Below the pieces are notes generated by a model. The model did no database searches, was not told the DNA's origin, and worked only from the letters and a program-made list of their open reading frames with translations. From Cyathus striatus (Eukaryota; Basidiomycota; Agaricomycetes; Agaricales; Nidulariaceae): DNA of 64,000 nucleotides. Positions 48,509 to 60,099 of this stretch are shown here, in pieces. The DNA lies in contig JAOVFP010000014.1 in the NCBI GenBank assembly GCA_025738555.1, positions 186,001-250,000 of the forward strand, in the 5' to 3' direction. How positions within the stretch are numbered: position 1 is the first letter of the stretch; the number at the start of each line of letters is the position of its first letter. Position numbers and translations under genes: made by a program.

Positions 48509-51366
48509 GGGCTTTGTAGGATTTTTTTGATGATGCTACGCGCGATGGGGTATTACGCGCCTTGTGCGTCTCTGCTACGTTATGTTGCCATGTATATGCC
48601 AAAACAAATAACCGAGGAGGTTCTTATGCAATGCCATAACGCCATAGCGCTACAGCCTTTGTCCGGATGTTGTGCACGCTGTCTATAATATAGTCCACCC
48701 CGTTATTGCCCTCTTAAGTCATCTTTATTGATTGTCTCTCGTCAGAGTTCTGCTGCCGTGAAAGTGAAGATCATGAATGCAATGGCAGCCTGGGTTCCCT
48801 TCCTGGCACTCTATACCCACCGTAGCGACCGTCAAAGAGATCTCATATTCATGGTATGCTATCTTGATACGCCAACTGACTCCTTGCATTGCAGATGAGC
48901 AAGACGATGTCTTGGGACTCCTGCATTTTACTCAGGCATGTGAAGTTTACCCGCGTACCCCACACAGACAACATACTCCCATGCTTGTCCTACGAACTGG
49001 CTCGTGGCGCTATGGACATTTGTCTAAAGCAGGGTAAAGCAACCCGGAGCTCCACATTACGCCCATCTTTCTTCTTGGCTGTTCCACCTAAGCTTGTCAG
49101 CATCAAACTGGTCGGTTGCTGGTTGCCCCCTAATGGCTAGAAATATCCATCTGAGACGATGACGATACCTCCGCCTTTTCCAGCACTCCGCAAGCACTCC
49201 GACTTATTCCTTCTGCCTGAGAATGCACAGCAGTGCGGCCGACCAGTTCCCTAATACGTACAGAGTGAATCTCGGTTGGTGGCTGACTTTGTTGAAGTCG
49301 AAACGGTTCACTGTTGAAGGCTGCGTCTGTCGTACGGTAATAATGCGAATCTTATCTTCAATACAACTACTAACTCAGCCCTTGAACAAACTATATATGG
49401 TATATGAAAGGTTGTATGGGGCTCTGCTCTGCTACTGCCTTGCAGATGCATGCGCTACATATGCGATTGACCATTTATGACTCCACTTCCCTCGAGAACG
49501 CCATTCCGAAATACTTTGGAGATAGTCCCTTTAAAAGAAGTCATATACGCACAGGCTGTCAATTAGTGCACACTTACTTCGTGGCTTTTAGATTCTTCAA
49601 AGCTTATATGACGCGGATAGGAGTGGGATGACCGTCGGCCATTCAGGTACATACCATACAAGTTCTGAAGAACTTGAAGGAAGGCCTAATGTACTCTTCA
49701 TCGAGCGGAACCATCCGAGTTCTTAAACATAGATTTGTGTACTCATTCTGAGTCTTTTTCTACTTGAATGAAATAGTCCCTCCCGGGTGCATTAGTGGAA
49801 AATCTTAAATGACATTATCTACAACGACCTCGAGATAAATCAGACCTTTATAACGTCCACTGAAATCCGAGTCGGGAGCTTTACAGCTCTCTTCTTCCGA
49901 GTCGCGCTTTTGTCGTACCTCAAGTTCCTCGGTCCACAACTATATGTGGCTTCGCTATGATTCACGGTGAGCAATGGACTCGGTCATAAGAATGCCGCAT
50001 ACGCATGGGATGTAGGACAAGCTTGGCACCAGAAAGTCAGAGTGAGAATGGACGTGCTATGTGCTGCAGAGGAAGTTGGTTCAGCTAAGCTGTTTTGCTA
50101 TCTGCGCTGGTTCTGGCCTGAAATTCTGCGATTTTTACGGTAGACTTCAAGCGGGGCTGCTTGTATCAATAAGTAGCTTTGCGCCGATGCCCGTGATAGA
50201 ATGGTCTGCATCTCGTAAATGCTGCAAACGGCGCCTCGCCTTGCTTCGCGGACTGTGGGGACTGATGTTCTCTATATTTCCGAATAAACCAGTAACGGGC
50301 TCCTGTTATGGTTTGTCTTCTACTTTAAGCATGTGTCGGCACAAGGTAAGTACCACCCGAAACTTTGCCAAGTTCACCGCGATGATGTTGAACGATTTAC
50401 TCCTGTTTTGCAGACTCCTACGCACTGAGACATGTTGCAATTAGATAAAAACTTTGAAGGTAACAGTCATACCTTTGAAATGGTTAATAATCCTATCCAG
50501 GGAGTTTTCAGTAAAGTCCTACTAAATGTGTATGTGCGTTGGAACTGCGTCGCAGTGATATTGGCGCTACATAGACAAAATCAGTACACTTACTTTTGAG
50601 AAGCATTCAGATTTATATACACAAGATGTTGGTAAAGATAATTTTAAAAATGGTCCCGCTTACTACCAACAAACTGAAAATTGGCTCTTATGATATTCAT
50701 ATGTCCCTGAGATAAATCACGATATGTTAAAATTATTAAAAAAATCGTATGTATAGATGAGGCAGTGTTCAGTTATTTATCCACTATAATATCGAAGTCT
50801 CGATCTAAACGTCGCAGCGTACTGTTGTTGTGATCAGTACCTGATTCTCGAATCCAGTGGCTTGGCAAGCTCTAGACAACTGATATAGTAGGCCTGAAAT
50901 CTAATAAATAGAATTACTCGAGCTCGAAGATGATCGTTGCCTACATACATACCAACTGCATGTTGGACGGACTTCTAGGCTCTGTATGCAACAGTCGCGA
51001 CCTACAGAGCTGAGGATAGTTACTAAAAATAGAATGCATTGAAGATAAAAATAGCTCGACTTCGGACAGGGTGACTGTGGTTTCCATCAGCGTGTTTCCT
51101 GTTTGCGGGAAAAGGCATGTATCAATACGTGTGAGAGGCAGATGGGAGAGTCTTTCGAGAACAATAAAATCTTTATTTTGAGCTGAATAAAAAGCCACAA
51201 TTATGGAGTGGAGTCTGCAAGTGGAAGCTTGTGATTGAGAGCCGATAAGCCCGACAATGGCACGTTGACGTTGAACAGTGTTGCCAAACAATCAACAATA
51301 GATGCGATGATGTGTCAAACTGTGTCAAATTCGTTGCGGAGTAACAGCCCACATAGCGACCAAGCC
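48509..51366. other. 2.9-kb gene-poor region
   Basis: After the short eL34 3' flank I see no supportable gene. Frames are at most about 130 codons, lack motifs and are not joinable by consistent introns. No repeats or RNA genes recognised. Confidence 0.35.
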
Positions 51367-51466
51367 TTTATAATATAATCAAAGTGGATACAATCTTCCC
51401 ATTCCACTCTTCTCTTCCCTTCTTTTCTTTTCACTTTCTTTCATTCATTTTCTTTTAAAGTCCACA
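51367..51466 (+). promoter_or_regulatory. TATA-like and CT-rich core promoter of the four-TM gene
   Basis: A TATA-like stretch (tttataatataatcaaa, near 51367) is followed by a pyrimidine tract of about 60 bases (ttcccattccactcttctct and onward to 51460) and then, about 8 bases on, the ATG at 51469. A CT-rich stretch before the start is typical of strongly expressed fungal genes. Confidence 0.4.
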
Positions 51467-51468
51467 GG

Positions 51469-52943
51469 ATGGATTCTGGAACTCGAGGTGTGTACTGAAC
51501 TTCTGAAATGGCGAACACAACTGTAGCTCGAATCCAAAACAGGCAAAGCATTTTTGGCAAGGGTTTATCCTTACAATCTACGACCGGTCGTAATTATCAG
51601 TGAGCGTGGTGCTTATTTAGCAGATGGAATGCCGTGTAACATTGGGATGAATAGTCGGTGCTATTGGCGGGATGTGGACACTCTTTTCGTGAGCTGTTGT
51701 TTCATTGAAGTGTGGTATTTGTGCTAATCTCCTGCGGGACCTAGGGCTGTGTGTTGTTGCCTCGTTAAGTTATGTTACCATCGATCTTAACCCGATCTTT
51801 TAGATTGGCTTCTTCCGCAATGCAGGCATTGAAGAAGATAGTATGTCGCCTGCTGCTGGTCATTGCCATTCACTTAGCTTGAAATTAGATAATTCCGCGA
51901 AACTGAAAACTATTGCCATTGTGCTGGGGGCCCTTTTCATGGTTGTTGCTGTCATCGAGGTGCGTATATGCCATCCTTCGTCTGAAAGCCACTGATCATC
52001 GTTGCTGCTGCAGGCGTTCGGGATTCTCGCAGGAGTAATGGTATATATCATTCTTGTCAACAGCGGAAGCGATCCTCATTTCCTTTCAGCGCAAACTGAA
52101 ACCTGCTGGGGTATTCGCCATCTTATCCGGCTTGGCTGCCCTTATCGTCTTCACTGCTGAACTCATGACCGTCGTCGTGCACTTTGTTCTTAAGGTGTGG
52201 ACGTCTTCCTACCTCTCTCATTGACAGAGTGCTGAAAGGTTTTATAGAAAGACATCCTCTCCGTTTGTACAAATATCAACAATGGACGAACGGTTACATA
52301 TGTTAGTACCGCATTGTAAACCGGCAGGCCGGATAGCTGATCATTTGGGACAGTTTGGTTTTTTTGGACCTATCGTCAGTAACCAGATAACACCCCAGGA
52401 AGCCGCACGTTGTTAGTATGATTGCCTTATGATATAAGTATTCTAGAATGATCTCCTTTGTGATAGGGTGCAACAACTCGTATGATCACGATTCCTGGTC
52501 CCTAATCGTCTCTATGCTCATCGCATCCGGTAAGCTGCATGCATGTTTCTCTTCACTCCATGGCGATACTGACTAAACCTCTGTTAGCCCTTGCCGTTAT
52601 GGCTGCTTTAGTTGCTTTCAGATATTATCGCCAGCTTCTTGACCCCTCAAGTCCCGCGTATGCCCAAGGAGCAGCAGCACCTCAAGCAACAGTAGTCACT
52701 CTTCAATACGGTGCACCTTATGACGGTTCCCAGAACTACGGATTCCGTCCACCACAGCCTTATCCTGGTCAGGCTTACGTGCCTCCTGTCGGACCCCCAC
52801 GCCCTCGTGTACTTCAGAATCCGTTCGACCCCCAGAGTGAACCTAGGCCACCTATGTATATGAGTGGTGATGGGAACGCCTACGGCTCTGATAACAAGGA
52901 TCCTTTTGCAGATCCTAATGTTGGAGCTCGGGCTGATAGATGA
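51469..52943 (+). CDS. Four-transmembrane protein with Pro/Gly-rich cytosolic tail
   Basis: Twelve small exons (51469-51487, 51543-51599, 51655-51688, 51745-51763, 51804-51840, 51889-51959, 52014-52040, 52090-52194, 52248-52301, 52354-52408, 52467-52529, 52588-52943) give 298 residues, all phases consistent. Hydrophobic helices: VVIIIGAIGGMWTLFSAVCC, LKTIAIVLGALFMVVAVIEA, VFAILSGLAALIVFTAELMT, and SLIVSMLIASALAVMAALVA. Between helices 3 and 4 lies an extracytosolic loop with Cys residues (SVCTNINNGR, RWCNNSYDHDSW). The tail is Pro/Tyr/Gly-rich (PPQPYPGQAYVPPVGPP) and contains an NPF motif (QNPFDP), often an endocytic adaptor-binding signal. Tetraspan membrane proteins of this layout are widespread in agarics; the function is unknown. 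Confidence 0.82.
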
Positions 52944-54132
52944 GGGTCTTGAGAAATTTCAGAGATTTGGCGTTTATGATTCATGTTGATGATGGAAGGT
53001 GGAATATTTGTAGCTCGAACTTACCATAACCTTTAATCATGTACTGGAGTGTATGTAGCTACAATTAAACTTTTATCCTAAGCTCCCTGACCGAATTATC
53101 TACTGCAACTTTAAGGACAGCAACTTGTAGAAGTGAATCGGTAAGACTTGAGCAAGTTGTGAGTAACTCAAGTCTCAAGAGCAACTTGAAGACCGCAATT
53201 CATCTATGTTTGCATATGTTACCTTGCAGTTAGATTGCCGTTGATAACAAACAAAGTTTAACTCGCGTGCTTTCCGCTGTTAACTTCTTTTAAACCCGAT
53301 GATTACCCGGACCGGCTACTTCTCGTCTTCAAAACCGTCCCTAAGATTAACGGCGTCGTGATCGGAGCCCTGAAACAACGAAATGTCTTACATAGATTGA
53401 CTATACTGGCCACAAAAGTTCTGGCAGTTTCTGCCCGTTGTACGCCATGACTTTTTCAATGCCTACTAGTACTGAAGATTTGACTTGGTCACTACCCGAA
53501 TGAACTCCAAATTTTTCAGATGCTGACAAAACGTCCCCAGCATGGAGCGACAGTAGCGGCGATCGCTTTTCTGAACAGAGCCTCATCACGTAGAACCGCA
53601 CCGGGACCCGTTGCTAACATCAGCATTTCCCAAGCTCAACGTCCTAATTAAACGTAGTGTATCAGAACGCCTGCACTGTGATCCACGCGCCCAATACTTC
53701 AGTATAATGCTTTCCTTGTTCTACAAGAATAACTTCACCATTCGCCATGGATAATCTTGATGGCGTCGCGTGGTTTTCAAAAATGTATCCGGTGCTCCTG
53801 GGCGCAGACGAGTTTTTGGTTGCTGGTTCCTTCTTGGGGCTCAAAATCGTGTTTCGACGCCCATACACAGCGTTTCAATACCCCAATTATCCTAGCAGAC
53901 GGTGAATTCGTCAGTGTTTTTTGCAATATACATGCAAGAAGGAAGGCGAATATTGGCCGGTATCATGCTCTATGGCCTCTGTTATTGACTCTTGGTTTCA
54001 GCAAACGGAGAAGTACTTGCGACGAGCAAAGGTAGTTGTAGATATTTAACGAGGCTTGTCTTTCATGGCCTACTATCTCAACCAACAGCTCTACTTCTAC
54101 TTACTATCCCAAAAAACAGTTCTACTTTTAAG
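52944..54132. other. Gene-poor gap before the metalloprotease
   Basis: No supportable gene. An imperfect repeat of the type (a)acttgaagacc/caagtctcaagagc occurs near 53150-53190. The protease promoter is at its right end. Confidence 0.3.
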
Positions 54133-55296
54133 ATGAGCCACCACTCGAGGACTTATTCGCAATCTGGAAACAACGGCTTCCAGGGATATTGTGTCGACGT
54201 AGCTGTCAACAAAGAATCTGCCATGGTTCTTAGGGAGAGCTACATCGACCCCGAGAAGCATGCCTCCCAAGCTCTCGTTGTAAAGACCACTCAGCTTTGG
54301 GACCACGGAGCCGTAAGTGTCGCCAGATTTATTTTTGAAATTGTTTGCTGAATTTCAATCTCGTAGACCATTAGCTTCGCTTTCCTTGACAGGTTTCCTG
54401 GAACTATCACTCAGCAGGAGAAAGTCAAGGCCATCATCAAGGAATGGGAGAAATACGGCAGTATTCGTTTCCGTCACGTTCAAGGTAGGAACGCAGAAAT
54501 TCGCATCACCTTCGATCCCAACCTTGGATCTTGGTCGTGCGTCGGGACGGAGTGCTCCCTGGTGCCTCCCGGTCTTCCTACCATGAACCTAGCGCACGTT
54601 AGCACCGATTCGTCCATTACTTGCTCCGATCAGGGTATTATTCTTCATGAATTTGGGCACGCTCTTGGCTTTATTCACGAGTACCGCTCGCACGTCGAAG
54701 GAGGAAGCACCATTCTGAGAGATGAAGGTAAGATAATATTCACCGGCGTAAATTAAAATCGGTGAACTGAAATTTTGGCAGCTATTATCGCTCGCTACAT
54801 AGCCTCCCAAACTGGATGGAGCGAAGAGACCGTGCGCGCTCAAATTTTGGATATTTATAACAACGGCAACGTCACGAACTTCTTCCAGGTCGATCCAACC
54901 TCTATCATGAAGTAAGCGCATAATCGTGCTATTCGTGGTCTGTGAATTAACGACTCCGGCGCTTTCAGATACTTTTTGACGCCGGATATGATTCTTCAAG
55001 GGACTCCTCTCCCTCCTAATGCTGGTCTCTCCGAGATGGATAAAGCGTTTTTGTTTATCTATTATCCACTTGCTCCTGGTGCGAGCCCCGTCTGGACCAT
55101 GGAGCACGCTCTCGAGGTTGCCGGCGTTGAAGGGGAGTACAGGAACCATATCATGGAAGCTTACAATAGTAGGAACTTGGCCAACGTCCGGTTCTTCTTT
55201 ATCGTTCACTGGAATGTTTCCCGCCTTATCACCAAGCAACGCAGGGCTTTGGATCGCGGCCCGGTTGTTCACAGGCAGGCTGCCTTCAGCGATTAG
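54133..55296 (+). CDS. Astacin-like (M12A-type) zinc metalloprotease without signal peptide
   Basis: Four exons (54133-54312, 54367-54727, 54782-54911, 54969-55296) give 332 residues. Zinc site HEFGHALGFIHE: His154, Glu155 (catalytic), His158 and His164 fit HExxHxxGFxH of the metzincins. A Met-turn SIMKY with Met223 follows about 60 residues later. ATISFAFLDRFPGTITQQEK is the usual pre-active-site segment, and GRNAEIRITFDPNLGSWSCV matches the xIRI.F strand that precedes the active-site helix. Two Cys pairs (SCVGTEC) could form disulfides. The N-terminus (MSHHSRTYSQSGNNGFQGYC) has no signal peptide or TM segment, which is odd for this otherwise secreted class. Unlike animal astacins there is no C-terminal EGF/CUB region; the C-terminus is helical. 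Role unknown: intracellular or unconventionally exported proteolysis. Confidence 0.9.
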
Positions 55297-57502
55297 TTAT
55301 TGATATCTGGCACTTTAAATTTTATGGATATGAAATAAATGTAGTGCAGGAAAGTATAGAATTTAATGGATGATGTTAGCATTAGTATCTAGTCCTTGTT
55401 ATTAGATATATGAACATGCCTAAGTTTTTTGTGACCGTAAATGGAATTTCTAACACTGCAGAAGCTAGACGAAAATATTATCAAGATAAATACGAAAACA
55501 AAATGGAACCAGAAAAACTAATCATGATCGTGTGCTTAAGCAAACGTTTAATAAGTCATACTCCCCGACTAATAATATGTGGCAACGTATATATATTACG
55601 CATGCCACTATTATTTCAAATTACTACCAACTTTTAGGATGTAGCGTTAAGAAAAGCACGTCCCCGAAGACAATAAACTGGACTTTTTTTTTAAAAAAAA
55701 AGCGTTAAGAAAAACCATGCGAATAAGTATTCCATTTATGAGCGCGGTAAACCTTAAACCTACCGATACTGTACCTGAAAAGCTGGTGAAGGGGCTAACG
55801 ATAGCCACGGGATCAGGCATGAATAACCCGACGTTTCGCAGTGAACTTTGAAGCTTCAACTATAACGCGCGCGGAAGCGGAGGCGCTGGCCGCTATTTCG
55901 GCCGCCCGCAATGGACTAAGTACTACCGTGTATTGTTCGAAGGCGGGAGCTGAAGAAAAGTGCAAAATAGGTATCTCGATACCGAAATGTGGTTTTGAAA
56001 TAGTTGGGCCTTACTACGGTAAAATGTGGTATTCACTGACAAACTATCTCCTGAACTATGTAAGTTGGAGGTAAGTACCAGGTTTAAGCTAACCGGTTTG
56101 CCTTGTAAACTTCCGATCTAGTCCTTTAACCCCCTATGTCCTCGTAACCCTCTGCATAATCCACACTTCACAAAATTCAAATTCGATCGACGAATTTGTT
56201 ATACAAACCAATAAAATCAAATATCGGTGAACGGGCACATGATTTTCCGCTTTCCATTCTAAGCCAAGCGCCTCTAAGCGCCTACCCTTTTCAAGCGCAC
56301 GGAAGCAAATTGCATATGACCTCCCGGGTTAACGCTTCCGACTCGAGTTTGATGATCATGTGGGGTAAGTTTATTATCATAGATAAGTGCGCGCAATGAT
56401 AGATAGATTGATTTTCGAAGGTCAATGTCATGCAGGGTTGTAAATGATAATCAACAATCAAACAGTTAGAGAAGAAAGGTCTTTGGTATCATTTCTGTAT
56501 TCCAGATTTTTCTGTCTGGTAAGAATAGTACTATTACTTCCTCAGTTGACTGATGTTATGCATTTTTAACCAGGGGTTTCACGACGATAATAGCTTAAAA
56601 GTTAATGTGATATCTTTGAATTGACAGCGGGCATAGGGTTGCGCGGGGAACTCAGAGTCAGAGCTTGGAAACCAGATAAAAACGGGACAACCGACGAGGG
56701 TCCATGTCTTAAGCCTTAAGAAGGTTCACTCCCAGGTGGAGAGAGTTCTGATAGAACAGCGGCGAGTACACGGTTCATCTAATGTTGCATCCTTTGTGGG
56801 CGCAGATGGGAAGAACTTCGCGGGAATTGACGATAATGATGACGATGAATGTTCTATGTACATGTTATCTGTTCATATGTAGGTAATTTCTCAGCTGTTA
56901 TTCGTTCTTCCTCATTTCTTGTACCGCCAAGCTCTAGGATATCAAGTACTTATGATACTTTGATACATCGAAACACAACTGGATGATGTTTGAAGGAGAC
57001 GGTAATGCAAGGAACAGATTCAGATGAAAGATGGTGGGGCGGGCGCGTGTGACGCGGTTATGTGCATCAAACTGATCCGACATTAGATGTGTGGCACGTC
57101 CACATGGGTATGGAATCGAAGCTTGAACAAGTAAACATGTTTTCAATCAGCGGAGTTTGTGTTTTTGGGGTTGTGAAACTTTGACAGAAGGAAACTAGAC
57201 TAAGGGACGTAGGTAAGGAGAAACCGTTGCCATTCTTCCCTTGTCAAATGTAAGTCACACAGTTTAACCAACGTTCAGAGCAGAGCAAATAAAATTCAAA
57301 AAAATGCGTGGTGGTATGTGTATTGCTATGTAGATAAAGTACTTGTTAAATACTAGCCCACTGGGCCAATTACCAAAAAAGAAAGAAAGCTACCGATACC
57401 GTGTCCGTCCCTTTTACACGAGCTGGGGTATGAAGAGGGGACTGGACGTAAGGGTAGGAGAAACGAAAGGTGATGAAAGTTGAAATAAGTTATTTAACGA
57501 GC
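55297..57502. other. 2.2-kb gene-poor region
   Basis: No supportable gene. A 13-base direct repeat (agcgttaagaaaa at about 55643 and 55701) flanks a T-run joined to an A-run (55684-55700). Short frames at 55410-55637 and 55841-56074 have no motif or flanking exons. Confidence 0.35.
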
Positions 57503-58145
57503 TCAGAGAGCGAGAGCTGCGAGACCGATGGCAGCGAGACCAGCGACGGCGTTGATACCGTTCTTGGAGGCGCTGCTGGCGGAGCTGGAGGTGGCAGGGG
57601 CGGATGAAGAGGACGAGGCAGGGGTAGAAGCGGCTGAGGAACCGCTCCTGGTGGAGCTGCCTGAGCCTGAGGCGGCGGGGGAGGTGGCAGTACTGGATGC
57701 GGCTGCGCCTGTGCTGGATCCACTGGCTGCTGATGTGGAAGATGCAGCTACGCTATCAGTCAAGGTGACACCCTATGGAAGAATGATTGAGTGAAAGCTT
57801 GAATGAAAGTGTTAAGGGGGGAACGTACGACTTGAGCACAAAGAGCACGAGCAGCTGCTTCTGCGTCTGTGAGGTCTTGGCCTGAGCAAGAGCTTACGAT
57901 GCACTGAGTGGTAGATGAGACGAAGGCGGAGCTCTGGCAGAGACAGAGGGTGTCGGTGGCGGAGCAGCTACCGAGGTTAGCGTTAAGAATGCATGATTGG
58001 CCGCAGGCTATGAGAGAGGTTAGATGGGTTCTGTGCTGAGTGGTTGTGTGAACTTACCGGGGATGGTCTGGCGGGAGAGCAGGGTAGATGCGGAGGCGGA
58101 GAGGGCAGCGCCGAGAATAGTGAGTGCAGCGACGGAGAAACGCAT
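57503..58145 (-). CDS. CFEM-domain GPI-anchored protein
   Basis: Three exons (58145-58058, 58007-57829, 57772-57503) give 178 residues. A signal peptide is clear (MRFSVAALTILGAALSASA). The CFEM domain has eight cysteines with fungal spacing: CGQSC, then GSCSATDTLCLCQ, QCIVSSC and LCAQ. The Asp before the fourth Cys (TDTLCLC) is the heme-iron-ligand position known from fungal CFEM hemophores. It is followed by a 70-residue Ser/Thr/Ala-rich stalk, typical of O-glycosylated wall proteins, and a C-terminal hydrophobic tail (INAVAGLAAIGLAALAL) after a likely GPI omega site (SSASKNG). It would be a cell-surface or wall protein, possibly in heme/iron acquisition or in host/wall contact; the specific role is not known. 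The gene is divergent from eL31. Confidence 0.95.
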
Positions 58146-58810
58146 TATGGAGAGGATAATTTGGATAGAGAGCGTAAAAGCTGCGAACACAAAGGAGTTG
58201 TAAGGGGGGTACGAGACTCAAAGAACGGTTGAGTTGGAGAAAGGAAGGACGCGAATTGGATCCCTTTATAAGTTGGTTTGGGATCAAGGAGCGTGATCCA
58301 GTTGGAAACTCGGGAGGCGTCTTAGCGATGGAGAATTTTTCTCATGTGCTGATTCCAGTTGGGGACTCAACACCTGTTCCTGGGTTTGCCTTTTGCGGGA
58401 CGTAAATCACGGTGAATTTCAAGTGTTTGGGATCGGATTGCACCCATGGCACATATGGTCGTGAGGGAGATGGGAAGACGAGTACAATGCAGACCCATTA
58501 TCCAGCACGAAGAACAATTGTTTGCCGTATAATTCCAGAGTTCCAATTCCAAGCGATAAGAAGCACAATGGATACAAGATTTGAGGATAATGCCTGTGCT
58601 AAACAAAGCACAAGGCCACAAAGGGGCTTCCACGAATGGCTGCCCTTTGTTCCCCTGAGCCGAATTGCGTAAGCAAACATTGATCACAAATACAGACATC
58701 CTCCCACGCTCGGTATCTGCCGAGCTTAGCTGCAAGCCACCCAAACCTTAAGTTGTTTACACAACAGATCCCAAATCCAAACAAACGCCATCGCAGTTTC
58801 TCGAAGCTTG
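58146..58810. other. Divergent region between CFEM gene and eL31
   Basis: No gene. It holds both promoters. A near-direct repeat (ttggaaactcg near 58300 and ttggggactc near 58361) lies beside the CFEM start. Confidence 0.3.
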
Positions 58811-58839
58811 CTCATCGACATCGACATCTTCAAGACATG
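58811..58839 (+). promoter_or_regulatory. Ribosomal-gene leader element (eL31)
   Basis: The segment tcatcgacatcgacatc followed by ttcaagacATG is nearly identical to the leader of eL34 (47742-47769). Here it carries the eL31 start codon directly at the first intron donor. Confidence 0.4.
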
Positions 58840-59457
58840 GTGCGTTCATCTCCCCGCTCATCCCGATCGAACCTTTGTCTGACCTCCCTATGATTCACTA
58901 GGCTCCCGCAAACAAAAAGGTGCTTCGTTCGACCTCAACTTTGGACTTTTTTTTTAGTGCGGAACTAATATTGGTAAATTTCAATAGACCGGCGGCAAGA
59001 CTCGCTCTGCGCTCCAGGACGTCGTCACCAGGGAGTACACCATCCACTTGCACAAGCGTGTGCACGGCCGCTCCTTCAAAAAACGCGCCCCTTGGGCTGT
59101 CAAGTCCGTTGTAGACTTTGCTCAGAAGGCGATGGGCACTTCTGATGTCAGGCTTGACCCCAAGCTCAACCAGGCTGTCTGGGCGCAGGGTATCAAGTCT
59201 GTTCCTCACAGGCTCCGCGTTAAGCTTGAGCGTATGTTGTTTTTTTGGTATGGGTTGGGAGATGGTTGTGCTTATGGGTTGGATTTTTTTAGGCAAGCGT
59301 AATGATGAGGAGAATGCTAAGGAGAAGCTTTACACCTATGTCAGTCATGTCCCCGTCGAGTCCTTCAAGGTACGTCTATTCTTCTCCCTTTGCTTCCCTT
59401 TCGTGAGCTTACATTTCGTTACAGGGTCTCCAGACAACGCTTGTGGATGCGGAGTAA
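58837..59457 (+). CDS. RPL31: Ribosomal protein eL31 (60S)
   Basis: Five exons (58837-58839, 58902-58919, 58988-59231, 59293-59369, 59425-59457) give 124 residues, the normal eL31 length. It reads [100 protein letters not shown] and [20 protein letters not shown], ending AE. It lies at the peptide exit tunnel of the large subunit. The first coding exon is the ATG alone and the second is 18 nt; both are required to give the conserved N-terminus. Confidence 0.97.
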
Positions 59458-60099
59458 ATCGATAGTCCTACTTATAGGTTACGCCCCGGTCTTATTTCAT
59501 GTCCATTGTCCACCCACACATTCCCACGCGCATGCATGCTTCTCTTCACACTTCGCCGCCTATGCAGTACTTATGCCCTCATGATGGTTCTGCGACATCA
59601 AAAATGCCCTTTTGCTTTGTGTAACTTGGCGGTGTATGTGAGATTGTGAGGCTCTTGTTTTTTTTTTGGTGTTGTAATGTCAGAGATAGTGCAGGTGTTG
59701 CTGTTGGATTGATACCGGGAGGGGTTTGTCTTGAACAGCATCTCATCATTTCTCGCATCTTCATTCATGTCTTGAATGATATGATAGATTGCAAAAGTTT
59801 CACTTATCTGATGAACAACTTGTTCATCTAAATGATTTGAACATATATAAGTTTTATATTCCGCGCTGACTACGCATCTATAATTAAAATGTTCCACATG
59901 TGCTCTGCGTATAAGTTTATCTCTGAAGACGCCAGTTCTGTAATCTATCATAGATTCTCCGAACGCCCTGAGATAAATTTCGATTCAAAGCGCCAAGAGC
60001 GCTTGTGACTGTTATTCAAACGGCGTCTGCTGATTTGTCGAACTTTTTCCGCGCTTTCTCCTATGTACTTTCTTCCACGAGATTTCTTGTTTTCTCAAA
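59458..60099. other. eL31 3' flank
   Basis: No gene seen. A T-rich tract (59659-59668) and AT-rich sequence follow the stop. Confidence 0.3.
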
